A stretch of 64,000 nucleotides of DNA from Diphasiastrum complanatum (Eukaryota; Streptophyta; Lycopodiopsida; Lycopodiales; Lycopodiaceae). The translations under genes and the position numbers were made by a program. Below, in pieces: positions 45,927 to 57,354 of this stretch. Positions within the stretch are counted from its first letter, which is position 1, and every line of letters starts with the position of its first letter. The notes under the pieces are model-generated. The model was not told the origin of the DNA. It worked only from the letters and a program-made list of their open reading frames with translations, and did not search any database. The stretch is from the NCBI GenBank assembly GCA_029204225.1, contig CM055115.1, positions 9,415,911 to 9,479,910 of the forward strand, given 5' to 3'.

Positions 45927-48754
45927 CAAGAAGCCGTCTTTGCCAAAAAATTTCTAAAAATTATCCATTACTACCAAAGAAGCCATCTTTGAGTCCGGAT
46001 TCATCTCAGAATTATGTGCAAGCTCGTAGCTCTATTGTTGAGCAAGATTCCAATTTCTAGGCTACTTTGATATTTTTCAACTGAATACGTAATTTTGAGA
46101 TCTCTATTCTCTGTAATGTTGCCAATTGATCATTCAAAAACCCCAACAACTCATTAGGATTCAGATTTTTGCATTTTAGTAGCTACACCTATCTTTCAAT
46201 TTCTTTCGGCATGTTGAGTGCTATTCTAGTTATGCATCAGTATCACAATTTAGATACCCTTAGTGTTGCAAACAATCATTTTTATCGTAACATATAATGT
46301 GGAGACAAGTAGAGACTTTTATTCTTCAGGCTGCAAGGAATGATCGAGAGCATGCTACACCAATTGTTGCAGTTACAATTTTATTACAATCTCCACAAAT
46401 GGCAAATTAATGGTGTCATACATGTGTTTCTTTTGTGACATCAGACACCTGCTAAGTGGAGAATTTGATTTAATAAAAAAACCATGTGATACTGGCAGAG
46501 GGGAAAGGCAGATGCCAACGACGATTCCACTTAGTAATAGCTTTGTGGCATTTTCTATGGTGCTAGAAAACCTAAGCTACTCTATGAAAAGTGATTTGAA
46601 CTCCATTTTGAGTTGTTCTATTTAAATTGAGAAACCTTACCAATCTCTAAAAGGGTTTTATACGAGAAGATGATGTGGGTCTAGTTGCCAACATTGTTAA
46701 AGAAGTTCGGCTAGTTTTGGTGATTTGGAGCTGTATTTGGGATTTCTATGTTTAGGTTGTTACAAAATCATTTTCAAGATGCCTACTTTTTGTTTGAATT
46801 TGTAGTCCAGCTAGGTTCCCACCAAAAATGATCAAATAAATGAACGACGTGCATTTTGAAATGAATATGACAATTTTCATTGCCACTAACAACAAGTCTT
46901 CTAGAAATTGACCATAGTGTCTTGATGAGTCAGAGAACCCTCACCATAAATTTGTTCGTACCCTTGGCCTTATAATGTCCTCAAGCTGCTAGGCAATACC
47001 TATCACTAATTGTTATTGGCACTATCTATGTATTGAACTGTGATGTATTTACAACACCCATTTCAAAAGCTCAAACTAGGAAAAGATTGTCGAATCATAA
47101 ATGTCAAAGTGGTACAAGCAAACTTAAACTCTGTTGGAGGTTGTAGAAGTAGCATTTTTTAGACAAGTAACTGATTTCAAATTTTTACCAAATTGAAATT
47201 CAACAAAAAAGAAAAAAGTTTCAAATTTTAACTTTCAATCTGGGAGTTCCCAACTACAAAAGTAAAAAGAATGGCAATATAGTAAAACTTGTCGGCAATT
47301 TCATTGCAATTTCTCCTGTCAATTTTAGCTTATCTATCACCACAAAATAATTTAGACTTAGTGAAAACACTGTGACCAATTCTTAGTGATAAACTCAGTT
47401 TAATCAATTCACTAATCTAAACTGATTCCATAGATAACAAAAAAATGACCAAAATTTCTATTGTTTTTGGAAAACTAAAATTTTGCTTCTATTTTACGTG
47501 ATTCGGAAATTCTGACGAAAATACTATTAGTACAAAAGGCAATCAAAATCGAAAAAATCAAAACATTGTCCGATTTCTGATGTTACTAACCCAATGTCAA
47601 ACTGGCATGCAAAGCACACTACATCAGTTACAAACGTCATTACAGAATTTTTTTATGTAAACTTCAGTTTTACGGATTTTGTCATCCATTAACACTAATT
47701 TGTGACCCAACTGTCAGAGCACATGCGTATGACCACTCAAATCACTCGAATCACCCTGAGAATCAACATGCAACTAATCCATGCAAGCACAGTACTACAA
47801 ATTAGGGAAATGACTGGCATGCAATCAGAACAATTTCAAATTTTGCCAATTTTACTCACAAAACTGCAAAAATTCAGATGATCATAACTTTGGCTATAGG
47901 ACACCAAATTGGATGCTGTAAAGCTTATTACAGAGGGAGAATAAGTGAATAAGATGCTTGTCACATTAGCCTGCCACCTAGGCTTCACACGTGCGAGATC
48001 AGAGTGTCAAAAAATTTGTAGTAGGGCGCTTTTCCACAAGACAATATCATGCAAAAACGTGCAAACACCCATTCTAGCCCAAAATTGATGCTACCACTTA
48101 AACAATCAATTAGACTTCCATGAAGCAATCATACTGATCCTAAGATGCAGTATAGGCTGAGAACAAAGTTTTCTTGATTTGTAGAAGTCAAAATAGCTTC
48201 AAACTTGATGGAGATGGTTTATAAGCCACCAGCCATCAATTCACAGGTCTGATAGCTTGATGGGAAGGTAAAAAGGAATGCTAATCATGCTGGAAATAAT
48301 TCCATAATGATCTCCTTATGGATTTGGAGAGATCTATCCCCTAAAAATCACCAAAAAATGGTCATTTTTTGAACTTTTTTGACTTCCTACAAGTTCAATT
48401 GCTGGAATTCTTGGTTCTAACTTCAGGGAAAGCTTCAAAAGACTTTGGTATACCTATTTACAAGCTCTACATGGTGTTTTATAGCCACCTACTATCCAAC
48501 TTTATGAAAAACAAGAAAAAATGATGATTTTTGGCTATTTTCCGGTTTTTTCATCACAATAAAGTGGAAGTTCATGACATACAACTCTTTCTCTAACACA
48601 TGCAAACCAATTTATAGAATTACAACCATCTAATTGGTCTGATCTTGCTGTATTATGGTTCTTACTATCTATTTTGTGCCAAAAAACATGAAAAACCAAA
48701 CAATTTTGACCAAAACATAGCCTAGAATCCTAAATTATTGCAAAGAACCAGCAT
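45927..48754. other. No gene seen
   Basis: AT-rich DNA. The 71-codon frame at 46410-46625 has no known domain. A 379-bp stretch (47584-47962) is inverted relative to 56961-57354. The word AAGAAGCC(G/A)TCTTTG occurs at 45932 and 45980. Confidence 0.45.
47584..47962 (+). repeat. Dispersed inverted repeat, copy 1
   Basis: Shares most of its sequence with the reverse complement of 56961-57354 (for example TTTGGCTATAGGACACCAAAT). Non-coding; probably an LTR or leader fragment of an unidentified element. Confidence 0.8.
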
Positions 48755-50329
48755 GCATCATTGGAAAGAGCCGGATTGGAGAAGCTAATCAGGTATGCTT
48801 TGCTGAGTTCCAATCCGAGTTGTATCTTTCTCTACGAGATCTTTGTCGGACTGATGATTTATTTGGTCATATTTGGCAAGATGTTCTGGCAGGAAGCTCT
48901 ATTTTGAGAGAAAATCTAGGAAAGCAGGATTCCAAGAAATCTCATGAAGAGAAGATACTTGATAATTATTTCATTAGAAATGGTTTGCTTTTCCGTAGAG
49001 GAAAAGTTTGTGTGCTAGATATTGTGGATATTAGGGCCCAAATTCTGCACGAGTGCCATGATAGCCCCAGTGCAGGACACCCTGCCTGGTATACGGAGGA
49101 CACTTGACCTTGTTAAGAGAAAATTTATTGGTCAAAAATGAAAGGTCATGTCGAGGCATATGCTCAAAAATGTGAACAATGCCAAGTAAATAAAGTGGAA
49201 AGACTCAAAGAAGCTGGTCTATTGCATCCATTGGAAATTCCCAGCAAGAAATGGGAAAGTATTTCCATGGATTTTGTGGTCAGACTTCCCAAGTCAGAGA
49301 AGGGTCACGATGCTATTTGGGTAGCAGTTCACGGGCTAACCAAAATGGCGCAGTTGATTCCAACAAAACTACTGTCAAAGCTTCTGAACTTGCTCAGCTC
49401 TTCATTGAAAAGGTGTTCAGTTTGTATGGTTTGCTGAACAATATCGTTAATGAACAGGATTCCAAGTTCACTGTCAACTTCTGGCAGGCGGTCCTTGAAA
49501 GACTAGAAACTGCTTTATGTCTATCATTTATGGATCACCTAGAAACCGATGGTCAGACCGAACGTGTCAACCAGTGGATGGAAGATATGCTTTGTGCATA
49601 TGTATCCAGGCAACAATCAGATTGGGAAAAGTATCTTCCAATGGTTGAGTTCGCATACAATAGTATGAAGCATTCTGCCACTGGTTTTAGTTCTTTTATG
49701 CTCTTGTATGGCTTTCAGCATCGTTCCCCTATCTCCGTTGGACTCGAAGGTCTCAAGGTTCAAGCTGCAGCAGATTTCATGCATGATATGTAGGAAATGT
49801 TGCAGGTGGCTAGGGAAAGCATTAGATCGGCTCAAGATTAGAACTAGTTCTATGCCAACCGAAGTCGTGTTCCTCAAGAGTTTCAGATCGGTGATTGGGT
49901 GTATCTTAGGATCCCCAAGGACTCTAAGACACTTCGAACGGGGAAATGTGCAAAGTTATCTCCACGTTTTAGCGGTCTTTTCAAAGTTCTTAACAAGATT
50001 GGTAGGGCTGCTTATAGACTAGAACTCCCTATCGGAAATAAGGTTCATCCTGTATTCCATGTAAGTCATTTAAAGGAACGACTCGGTAGGAAAGATGACC
50101 TAATACCACAAATGATCTAATTCTATTGGAGGTTTTGACTACTTTTGTACCCCATGAACCGGAAAGGATCGTGGATACTTGACGACATCAACTGAGAAAT
50201 CGTTTGATTTCTGAACATCTAATTCCTTGGAAATGTAAGTTAGATGATGAGGACACCTGGGAGAAGGAGGATGATTTAAGACTTAGATTTCCTGGTTTTT
50301 TCCCAAAAAAGGAAGTTTTTATGGGTGGG
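48755..50329 (+). pseudogene. Ty3 chromovirus integrase and chromodomain, element K
   Basis: A 5'-truncated pol end. From 48780: KSRIGEANQVCFAEFQ (linker), integrase zinc-binding part with ILHECHDSPSAGHP and CEQCQVNK, core with ISMDFVVRLPKS (first D), NEQDSKFTV (second D) and TDGQTERVNQ (E), then HPVFHVSHLKERLG and a chromodomain at about 50155-50280 (PERIVDT, LRNRLISEHLIPWK, DEDTWE). The chromodomain places it with the chromoviruses, in which this part guides integration to heterochromatin. Frame changes near 49090-49120 and 49345, and stops at 49791, 49839, 49845, 50118 and 50182, disable it. Gag, protease and RT are missing. The 3' LTR follows. Confidence 0.9.
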
Positions 50330-50335
50330 GGAAAA
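50323..50335 (+). other. Polypurine tract of element K
   Basis: GGGTGGGGGAAAA directly before the LTR. Confidence 0.8.
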
Positions 50336-50772
50336 TGTTATATACCATAACGGTGTGACGGCCTTGCAAGGAGCATGATGCAAGACTGGAGTTTCCAACA
50401 TGTTTGGGTGCCACACATCACCATCCTAGGTGTTCACGTGTCGCCAACAAGACCGTGCTTGAAGGGACCCACTGTGCTATGCCTATATGGTGGTGACGTT
50501 TCTCTCTTTCCATTCACTTAGTCTACCCGGGAGTTGGTGGATGGAGAGCCCAATGGGAGATGTGACCCTAGGAGATGTGTGCTAGGGAGAGTTGAGTGGG
50601 TATGGGACGCCAGTTATCATAGGAGGCTTGACCGAGCATAATTATGTCAATTGCTCCAGTGCATGGGGGTGGGTCGGTTGTGACCCTACAGATGGGCAGT
50701 TACGGTGCATCGTCACTGGTATGGGGTGTGCGGAACCTTTAAGGCAGTCGATAATCCTAGGGAGTTGTAACA
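50336..50772 (+). repeat. 3' LTR of element K
   Basis: 437 bp from TGTTATATACC to GTTGTAACA, with matching TGTTA/TAACA ends, placed right after the purine tract. Only this LTR remains. Confidence 0.82.
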
Positions 50773-51104
50773 TATTCCCAATCATTATTCTTGTTAATAC
50801 ATTCTAAATATGCATGTGAATTAGATATTGGCCATTGAGTTGAAGAGAATCCATAGGAATAAGAGTCTCCAATAGAAGCCACTTTCAGCTCTTGTGAAAT
50901 GGATCCATGAGGCATTGAACAAGAATCCGAGTAGATATGAGTTGGATTTCTATGGAATAATGAAATCCCTTCATTGCTAGTATCCATGTTGAATACCTCA
51001 TACTCCATTAGATTGTTGTCAAAAATAAAATCATTCACTGAAGCTCCCAAGTCAAACTGAAATGGTTCGCATATTGGGTTCTTAAAATAGCCGCTCAATT
51101 TCAA
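50757..51104 (-). other. Unidentified coding-like frame, 115 codons
   Basis: An open frame on the minus strand with balanced composition (SVNDFIFDNNLMEYEVFN, SKDSCSMPHGSIS-like wording) starting near 51104 and preceded in frame by an LEIERL stretch. It runs into the end of the K LTR. No domain is recognised. It could be the end of a host exon, for example a transcription-factor tail, into which K inserted, but this is only a guess. Confidence 0.25.
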
Positions 51105-51175
51105 GCCATGGAATATTGGTGTTGTATAGTCCTCATTTTAAAAGTCTTGATCGACTTTCTTTGAGCATAACACTA

Positions 51176-51800
51176 TTCTCGATTTGAAGACCAAAAAAGC
51201 TATTCATGTGATCAAGATGAATGTGACAAATTGAACTTCTCAAGGAAGTTGGTAAGTGCACTACATCTAGTGAGGCTTGGGAATCTCTAAAGAAGGTTTA
51301 TGAGTCCAAGTTTACATCAAGGGTTCTAACCCTTAGGAGTCAAATATTTTCAAGTTTTCAAAATAAGGATGAAAGTGCTTATGCTTTTGTTTTGAGGGTT
51401 AAAGTATTCAATGATGAGTTAGCATGTATTGATGAAAGACTTAAGGAGATAGAACTTGTTCAAGAAGTTTTCAATGGCTTGTTGGGTGATCATGCTAATC
51501 TTGCTCAAAGTTTTGCTATTCAAAAGACATTGCCAAGTATTGTGGACATGCAAGAAATCTTGGTGCATAAGGAGTTTAGGCTTATATCAAGAGGAGGGTC
51601 CACTTCCACATCTCAACCTGGAAAGGAGGATGTTATGTTCGCAAAGGGAAAGTTCAAGGGCAAGAGCAAGTCAAGTGATCTAAAGGACAATCTCAAGGTG
51701 AGCCTTCTACTTTTGTTGGCAAGAAGAAAGATAAATCTAAGCTTAAATGCTTCTATTGTGGAGTCAAAACATGGCAAGGTTGCCATCGATGGGACCAAGT
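51176..51800 (+). pseudogene. Copia gag fragment
   Basis: Encodes DLKTKKAIHVIKMNVTN, then after a frame change EVGKCTTSSEAWESLKKVYES, FVLRVKVFNDELACI, ELVQEVFNGLLGDHANL and DVMFAKGKFKGKSKS. Each piece matches gag residues 56-220 of the intact element A at the same spacing, so this is a related but older copy. It ends before the zinc knuckle with a broken frame near 51700. No LTR is attached. Confidence 0.88.
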
Positions 51801-52436
51801 CCCGACATTTGTGACATTGCGCAGCACATATATGACATAGTGTACTTATGACAAGGATGTGTGTACATTGTAAACATTGAAAAGTACTGTATTGATAGAT
51901 TTCTGCCGTCGTAGGACACTTACGATTTCAATTCCAACAATTTGTCCTTTCATGAATTGTATACCAAGGGAGCAATCACAAATTTGAGTTTATTGAACTT
52001 CTGCCTTAAACGATTGCAATTGATGATCATATGCCTATAGCTCGTAGTGATGAAATTAATTTTTTTTTTTGTAATTAATAAATTATATTGTTCATGCTCT
52101 TTTTGATTGAAAGACACTTAACGAATTAACTTATCTTTTTCGCTTGTAAAACTTTGTGCCCGTTCAGATATATTCTAAGCAAAATGCTGATGCAATGGTA
52201 ATACTACAGAGGAGCCATAGTAAAGGCCACGAGCAATTGAGACAGAGCAATCACAATTACAATTTTCTTCACCAAGTAAATTGTAGACCTCAATTATCTT
52301 GCCTTTCAAGAATATAAACAACGATAAAAGATGTTCTATTTTTGTTAGTTAATTTGATGCCATGTTACTCCTCAATATCCAGCTAGTAAATAATCTTACC
52401 ATAGTCATTCTAGATGTGCAACTAGTGAAGAATCAC
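51801..52436. other. No gene seen
   Basis: AT-rich spacer between the gag fragment and the 3' end of the BYPASS1-like gene. It probably includes the 3' untranslated part of that gene. Confidence 0.45.
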
Positions 52437-53382
52437 TCAACAAAACTTCCTTACTGCAGAATTGAGTTTTGTCGTACCTGCGACTATGTCATCAAAAAGA
52501 TCACGTATGGTGCACTCCAAACTTTCCAAACCACAGTTCAGACTGTTTAAGCTATGCCGAAGCTCCGTAACATATGACAGTCGCAATTCCAACGAGCGCG
52601 GAACTTGTTCTCCAAATGACTGAAATTCAATGAAAAAATTACCCACATGAGCTTGCATGTTTCCAAATTCTCTTAGAAGGATTTTCTCTTTCGTTTCCTC
52701 ATTGAACCGCAAGCCAATTTGTTCGATAAGCCTTTGATGTGAATTAGACGTAGATTTAGCCCATTTCGCCCGTCGAACAAATCGCAATCAGTTTAGCGGA
52801 GTAAGAACTATCCATGTGAAGCAATCCAAACAGAAGAATCATTGAAACGAAAGAAATTATGCTCTTCATGGGGTAAATTACTGCGCAAGGATCAAATTGC
52901 TTTGCATATCTGCTACCCAAATTCCAAAGCTCCTCCTCTGCCTCAAGTTTCATATCAACAAGTTGCTTGTTTGCTTGATGTATTCTGGACATCTCTCGTC
53001 AGCAATGATTTAGAGCCTGAACTATGGTATCATAGTCATCCCCACCTGCTTGAAGAGCTTCAACCGCTATATGGACTACCCGCCCATATATTCGCAATCT
53101 GGAAATACCCGTCATCAAAGCTTTATAAAGATTCATAAGTCGCACTGTCTCATCCATCAGAGAACTAAAGCATTTTAATGGAAAAACAACCTTCTCCACT
53201 AGATCCAAAACGGCTGCAAGAGAAGATCTGTGAATATCCACAGCATACTGCATCCAGTCTACTGTGAAAAACTTATCTCCAATTGACTCTTCCAATTTTT
53301 GCAGACATGACGACAAATTGTCGTGAAATGACATACTGGCAGCACCATGAGCGTGAGATCGCAGCGAATTTACAAAAACCAT
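52437..53382 (-). pseudogene. BYPASS1/ROH1-like gene with a stop and a frameshift
   Basis: The only host-type gene I can name. From the ATG at 53382: SFHDNLSSCLQKLEESIGD, FFTVDWMQYAVDIHRSSLAA, MDETVRLMNLYKALMTGISR, then a TGA at 53001-52999 after ALNHC. The same frame goes on (REMSRIHQANKQL) to a hydrophobic stretch (SIISFVSMILLFGLL, about 52860). Near 52780 the frame changes to RAKWAKSTSNSHQRLIEQIG and runs to the stop at 52437, with LRLSYVTELRHSLNSLNCGLE as a coiled-coil-like end. The order and length (about 315 residues, no intron) fit the plant BPS1/ROH1 family (DUF793), which acts in a root-to-shoot growth signal and at exocyst sites. The two lesions make it a pseudogene, unless they are sequence errors. 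Name from recall of the family pattern. Confidence 0.6.
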
Positions 53383-53654
53383 GGCGGTGTTTCTTCAGGC
53401 AGATTTAAGGAAGCAACCTTTGCCGTCTGTGTATTTTGCAGAAATCAAGGTAAGTTACCGGCCTACCGCTGTACCGTCTGAAATAGCTTGAGAACGTTGT
53501 CAACAAAAAAAAATTATGAAGTAAAATTCGCCTTGAGATTGTCGACGAACCCAGCTACGGATTATCACTAACTCAGAGGTTCGAAGGAATTTATTGAGTT
53601 CCGCCCTTTGTCTCTTACATTCAACACGTCTGCATTCAAGTAAGGCTCTTCTTG

Positions 53655-53702
53655 GCAAATCGTTCGCGCTCTCACTCTCGCTCGCTCGCGCTCTCTCTCT
53701 CA
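53655..53702 (-). other. CT/GA-rich leader of the BYPASS1-like gene
   Basis: The + strand has GCGCTCTCACTCTCGCTCGC and a CTCTCTCTCTC run. Such Y-patch-like runs are usual near plant transcription starts. A short frame through it (Arg-Glu rich) is taken as chance. Confidence 0.4.
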
Positions 53703-53734
53703 ATCGAATGCATGGTGTTCTCTCTATCGATCTC

Positions 53735-53742
53735 TATTTATA
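53735..53742 (-). promoter_or_regulatory. TATA box of the BYPASS1-like gene
   Basis: TATAAATA on the minus strand, about 35 bp before the CT-rich run and 350 bp before the ATG. Confidence 0.45.
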
Positions 53743-54483
53743 TGCTATTTGGACACCTTCAAAACCCTAGTCGTTACATAATATGTAGTACCCTAGAACG
53801 TGACTAAATGCATATTGGACCCCTAAGAGGGCTAAAACATGGGACCAAAACACACTTTGAATACCAACCCAACAAAGTGATCCAAGGGAGTTGCCTGGAA
53901 TATGACTAGGTAATAGAATGCCATGGTTACCCTGGTACTCGTTATCTATTTAGCTACGTCAGACTATGCATCGCATTTTCAAGTTGCACCGCATGCCTAA
54001 GTGCTATTTGTCTTTCAAAGAAAAGCAAATATGTCAACAAGGTGAGATGAGGGTCTTCAGCTAGAGCCTACACTACATGGGTGACTAGGAGGAGTCTATG
54101 CTAGACATCACTAGTTGGCCTTTAGGTATCATGATTCAGCCCTATCTCCTCAGGCTTTACTATGAAGAATTTAGGATTTCACTTTCAGGTTGTTTACACG
54201 TTGCAGACTGATAGATATTATAACAATTTGTGATTTGCTTTTATGAAATTTGAATAATGGAATTATAGAAGTTGGAACTACATGCCATTCATCGTTTATG
54301 TATGTACTACGATTTCAGACTTGTCACTTGTATTTCAATTATGGTAACAAGCATTACTTCCCCTCTCATCAGACAAGCATTCATTGCATTATATAACAAT
54401 AAGAACTTATATAAGAATAAAGAGATTCTACTATATGAGCAAAACTTCATAAGTATAATCTTAAAAATAGCATAGAGAGAGTA
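53743..54483. other. No gene seen
   Basis: Upstream flank of the BYPASS1-like gene; no coding or repeat feature recognised. Confidence 0.45.
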
Positions 54484-56076
54484 AATCATTCACATCGATA
54501 AAATGAGAATAGACTAACTCACTAACTTCACTTTAGTCCATTTCAAAGAAATATGCGAGGACAAATGCTCTTTATATAGCCTCGTAGATGTTCTAAATAT
54601 GAAATAACTGTCTTAAGTTCCATAACCACTTCTTGGCATTGGCCCTTCGATAATTGCAAGCCTGAATCCATTGGTGAGTGAGCTAGTTTACAATTGATCA
54701 GATTGTATCTGATAAGGGTATTGTGAAGATACCGTTGCTGAGTGATAAAGATCAGCCTTCTCCCTCTGTCTCAGCGAATTTGTAGATAGATTCAGTACAT
54801 GCAGTACATTTCAAAGTAGCTTAGATTGATCGTTTGCAAAGCTCAATCTTACTGTACCTTCACCTTTAATAGCATGTGTGCTATTGTTGCCCATGTGAAC
54901 ATATCATTTGGTATTGGAAGGACTATAGGACTCGAAAAAGCCAATATGGCTACTCATGTGCTGTGTGGCTCCGGAGTTCAGAAACCAGGAGATGTCGTTG
55001 GATGTTTCTTGATGGCTAGTCATTAAGGCATCATTATCCGATTCTTGAATTGACTGTGATGCTTTTGTACCTGCATTTGCCACTTGTTTCGACTGCCCCT
55101 TGTTGTTGTTCTTTTCTTGCAGTATGCGGCAATCTTGGATGTTGTGTTTGGTTCACTGGGATATGTGCAGAACAATTAATTTTTGTCGGCTAGTTTGACT
55201 GTTCTTGACGCTTTGTCGGTTCATGATTTAGCTTTGGTTGCTTTGGGCCTTTCTTCTTTTGCTGACTTGAGCCTTTGTTGGTGTATAAGGCATGAGAGTC
55301 GACACTTGAGGAAACAGAGACTTTGTTCCTTCTCCTCTCTTCCTAACACAACATTGTCATGACTCTTGAAAGAGTCAATTCAGGGTGTGTCAAGATGATC
55401 ATCACCCAGCTGTCGTATGAGCTTGGAAAGCTTGAAAGAACTGTCATTACTACATCTTGATCATCTATGACAGAACCAAAAGTGGCCATTTGCTTTAGCA
55501 GGTTCTTGAACTGGTTGATGTGATTATGTAGGGAATCTTCGTTGGTCATCTTGAGGGAGAAAATGTTCTTTCTTAGATGTAGCTTGGAAGCTACGTCGTG
55601 CACATCGTACAGAGTGCTCAAGATGTCCCAAACTTCCTTGGAGGCCGGAGCTTCATACACATGGCCGATTTGAGTGTTTGATATATTGAGGATGATCAGC
55701 GCAAAGGCTTTGCCATCCTTTAGCTTCCATCGAGAGATTGCAACATCGTCAGCTTTGTTTCTTACCTCTGCACCTATAACAATGTCATACAATTCCTTAG
55801 CCATTAGCACAGTTCTCATCATAAATTTCTATAGATGGTAATTGGCTCTATCAAGCTTGTCCATGATAGGATTGGCTTTCCCTTGAAAATCCAGGTGGAT
55901 ATTAGTCTAAGCGATACTAATAACGATCAGTGACTTGAGAATGAAAATAGACTAACTCACTAACTTCACTTCATTCCATTTCAAAGAAATACGCGAGAAC
56001 AAATGCTCTTTATATAGCCTTGTAGCTGTTCTAAGTATGAAATATCCGTCTTAAGTTCCATAACCACTTTTGACAA
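54484..56076 (-). mobile_element. Deletion derivative of a Copia element (LTR-gag-protease-LTR)
   Basis: About 130 bp at 54505-54635 is repeated at 55944-56076, both holding CTCTTTATATAGCCT (TATA box on the minus strand); these are parts of two LTRs. Between them lie gag (55864-55343), a zinc-knuckle/linker part and the start of the protease (to about 54780). There the sequence jumps to a purine tract (GAGGGAGAAGG on the minus strand, about 54755) and the left LTR. Integrase, RT and RNase H are gone. The inside matches 58390-59336. The right LTR is truncated at 56076. Confidence 0.72.
55343..55864 (-). pseudogene. Copia gag of the deletion derivative
   Basis: From the ATG at 55864: MDKLDRANYHL, one stop where other Copia gags have W, then KFMMRTVLMAKELYDIVIGAE, EVWDILSTLYDVHDVASKLH, INQFKNLLKQMATFGSVIDD and SSYDSWVMIILTHPEL. 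This is the UBN2-type gag. It is open apart from the first stop and ends at 55343. The same gag is present in part at 58850-59336. Confidence 0.85.
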
Positions 56077-56271
56077 GGATCATAATAACATATGGACTCT
56101 GGGCCGAAATGAAAATCGACCATGGATCGATTTGATCTTCGACCTGGTATCGAAATACACTTAATCTATTCTAAGCTCATTCTTTTTTAAACAACAAACA
56201 AACTATCATAAGAAATAATTATTTTGCATTATGTAGATCGAAATAAGAGGCAACTAGATCATGCCATGTTA

Positions 56272-56822
56272 TCATATGTCCTCATCCTCAGATTGAGCAG
56301 GTCCTCCAAATGTAGATGAATTGTTGTAATGTGCTCCTTCCAAAAATCTATAAAAGTTTGAATATGAAAATTTGGGACTGCGCAAATGAATACAACATCG
56401 TTGTTGTAATCTATACAAAAATTCGCACTCGACGTTGAAAAAAAAATGACCAGTCTCTATTGTTGCATTGATCATCAATTGTTTTTTTGTGGTACATCTT
56501 TGCTTGTCGATGTCCCAGCTGCTTCAGTTTGTATGTGAACAAAGTTATAACATGAATTGAATCAGAAGAATCACTTGATGCAGCGAAACTTTTCTTCTTG
56601 AGCATATGTAAAGAGGGTACATCTTTTCATAAGTGACCAGTACTTGAGTCTTCCATATAACAGTTGCACATTATATAAGGTTTTGGCTATAAATTTAACC
56701 AAATCATCTCTTTTATAAGCGATCCAAATCGTATGTGTCAAATGATTCTCACGACTACGAATATATTCTTTCATACCTTCAAAGTATTCACTATATTTAT
56801 CTTTCCATTTTATGTATATCAT
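56272..56822 (-). pseudogene. Unidentified coding-like remnants
   Basis: Three overlapping frames form one coding-like series: MIYIKWKDKYSEYFEGMKEY, HTIWIAYKRDDLVKFIAKTL, then SFAASSDSSDSIHVITLFTY, QAKMYHKKTIDDQCNN and FFNVECEFLYRLQQRC, ending SEDEDI. Two frame changes (about 56590 and 56450) join them. I recognise no domain. Confidence 0.35.
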
Positions 56823-56960
56823 CCATAGTAATGGATAATAGAAATCAACTAGCAGCTCTATTCAACGTTTCTATGAGTTTTTTTGGATTTGAATGCCCAA
56901 ACAGAAGTGAGCTTCGCCCAGATCGGTCCTGTCAGGCTTCGAAGGCAACATCTGTTTAGA

Positions 56961-57354
56961 AAGCATCTTATTCACTTGGTCTCCCTCTGTACTAAGCTTT
57001 ACAGCACCCAATTTGGTGTCCTATAGCCAAAGTTATGATCATCTGAAGTTTTGCAATTTTGTGAGTAAAATTGGCAAAATTTGAAATTGTTCTGATTGCA
57101 TGCCAGTCATTTCCCTAATTTGTAGTACTGTGCTTGCATGGATTAGTCGCATGTTGATTCTTAGAGTGATTCTAACATGCATGAGAGATTTACAATGGAT
57201 TTGAGTGGTCATACGCATGTGCTCTTACAGTTGGGTTACAAATCATTGTTAATGGATGACAAATTCCGTAAAATTGAAGTTTACGTAGTAAAATTCCATA
57301 ATGACGTTTGTAACTGATGTAGTGTGCTTTGCATGCAAGTTTGACATTGGGGTA
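56961..57354 (-). repeat. Dispersed inverted repeat, copy 2
   Basis: Reverse-complement partner of 47584-47962, with a few changes and short insertions. The right end abuts Copia element D. Confidence 0.8.

Noticed and set aside
53500-53703. 67-codon Arg-rich frame upstream of the BYPASS1-like gene
   Set aside because: It is the CT/GA-rich leader read as protein.
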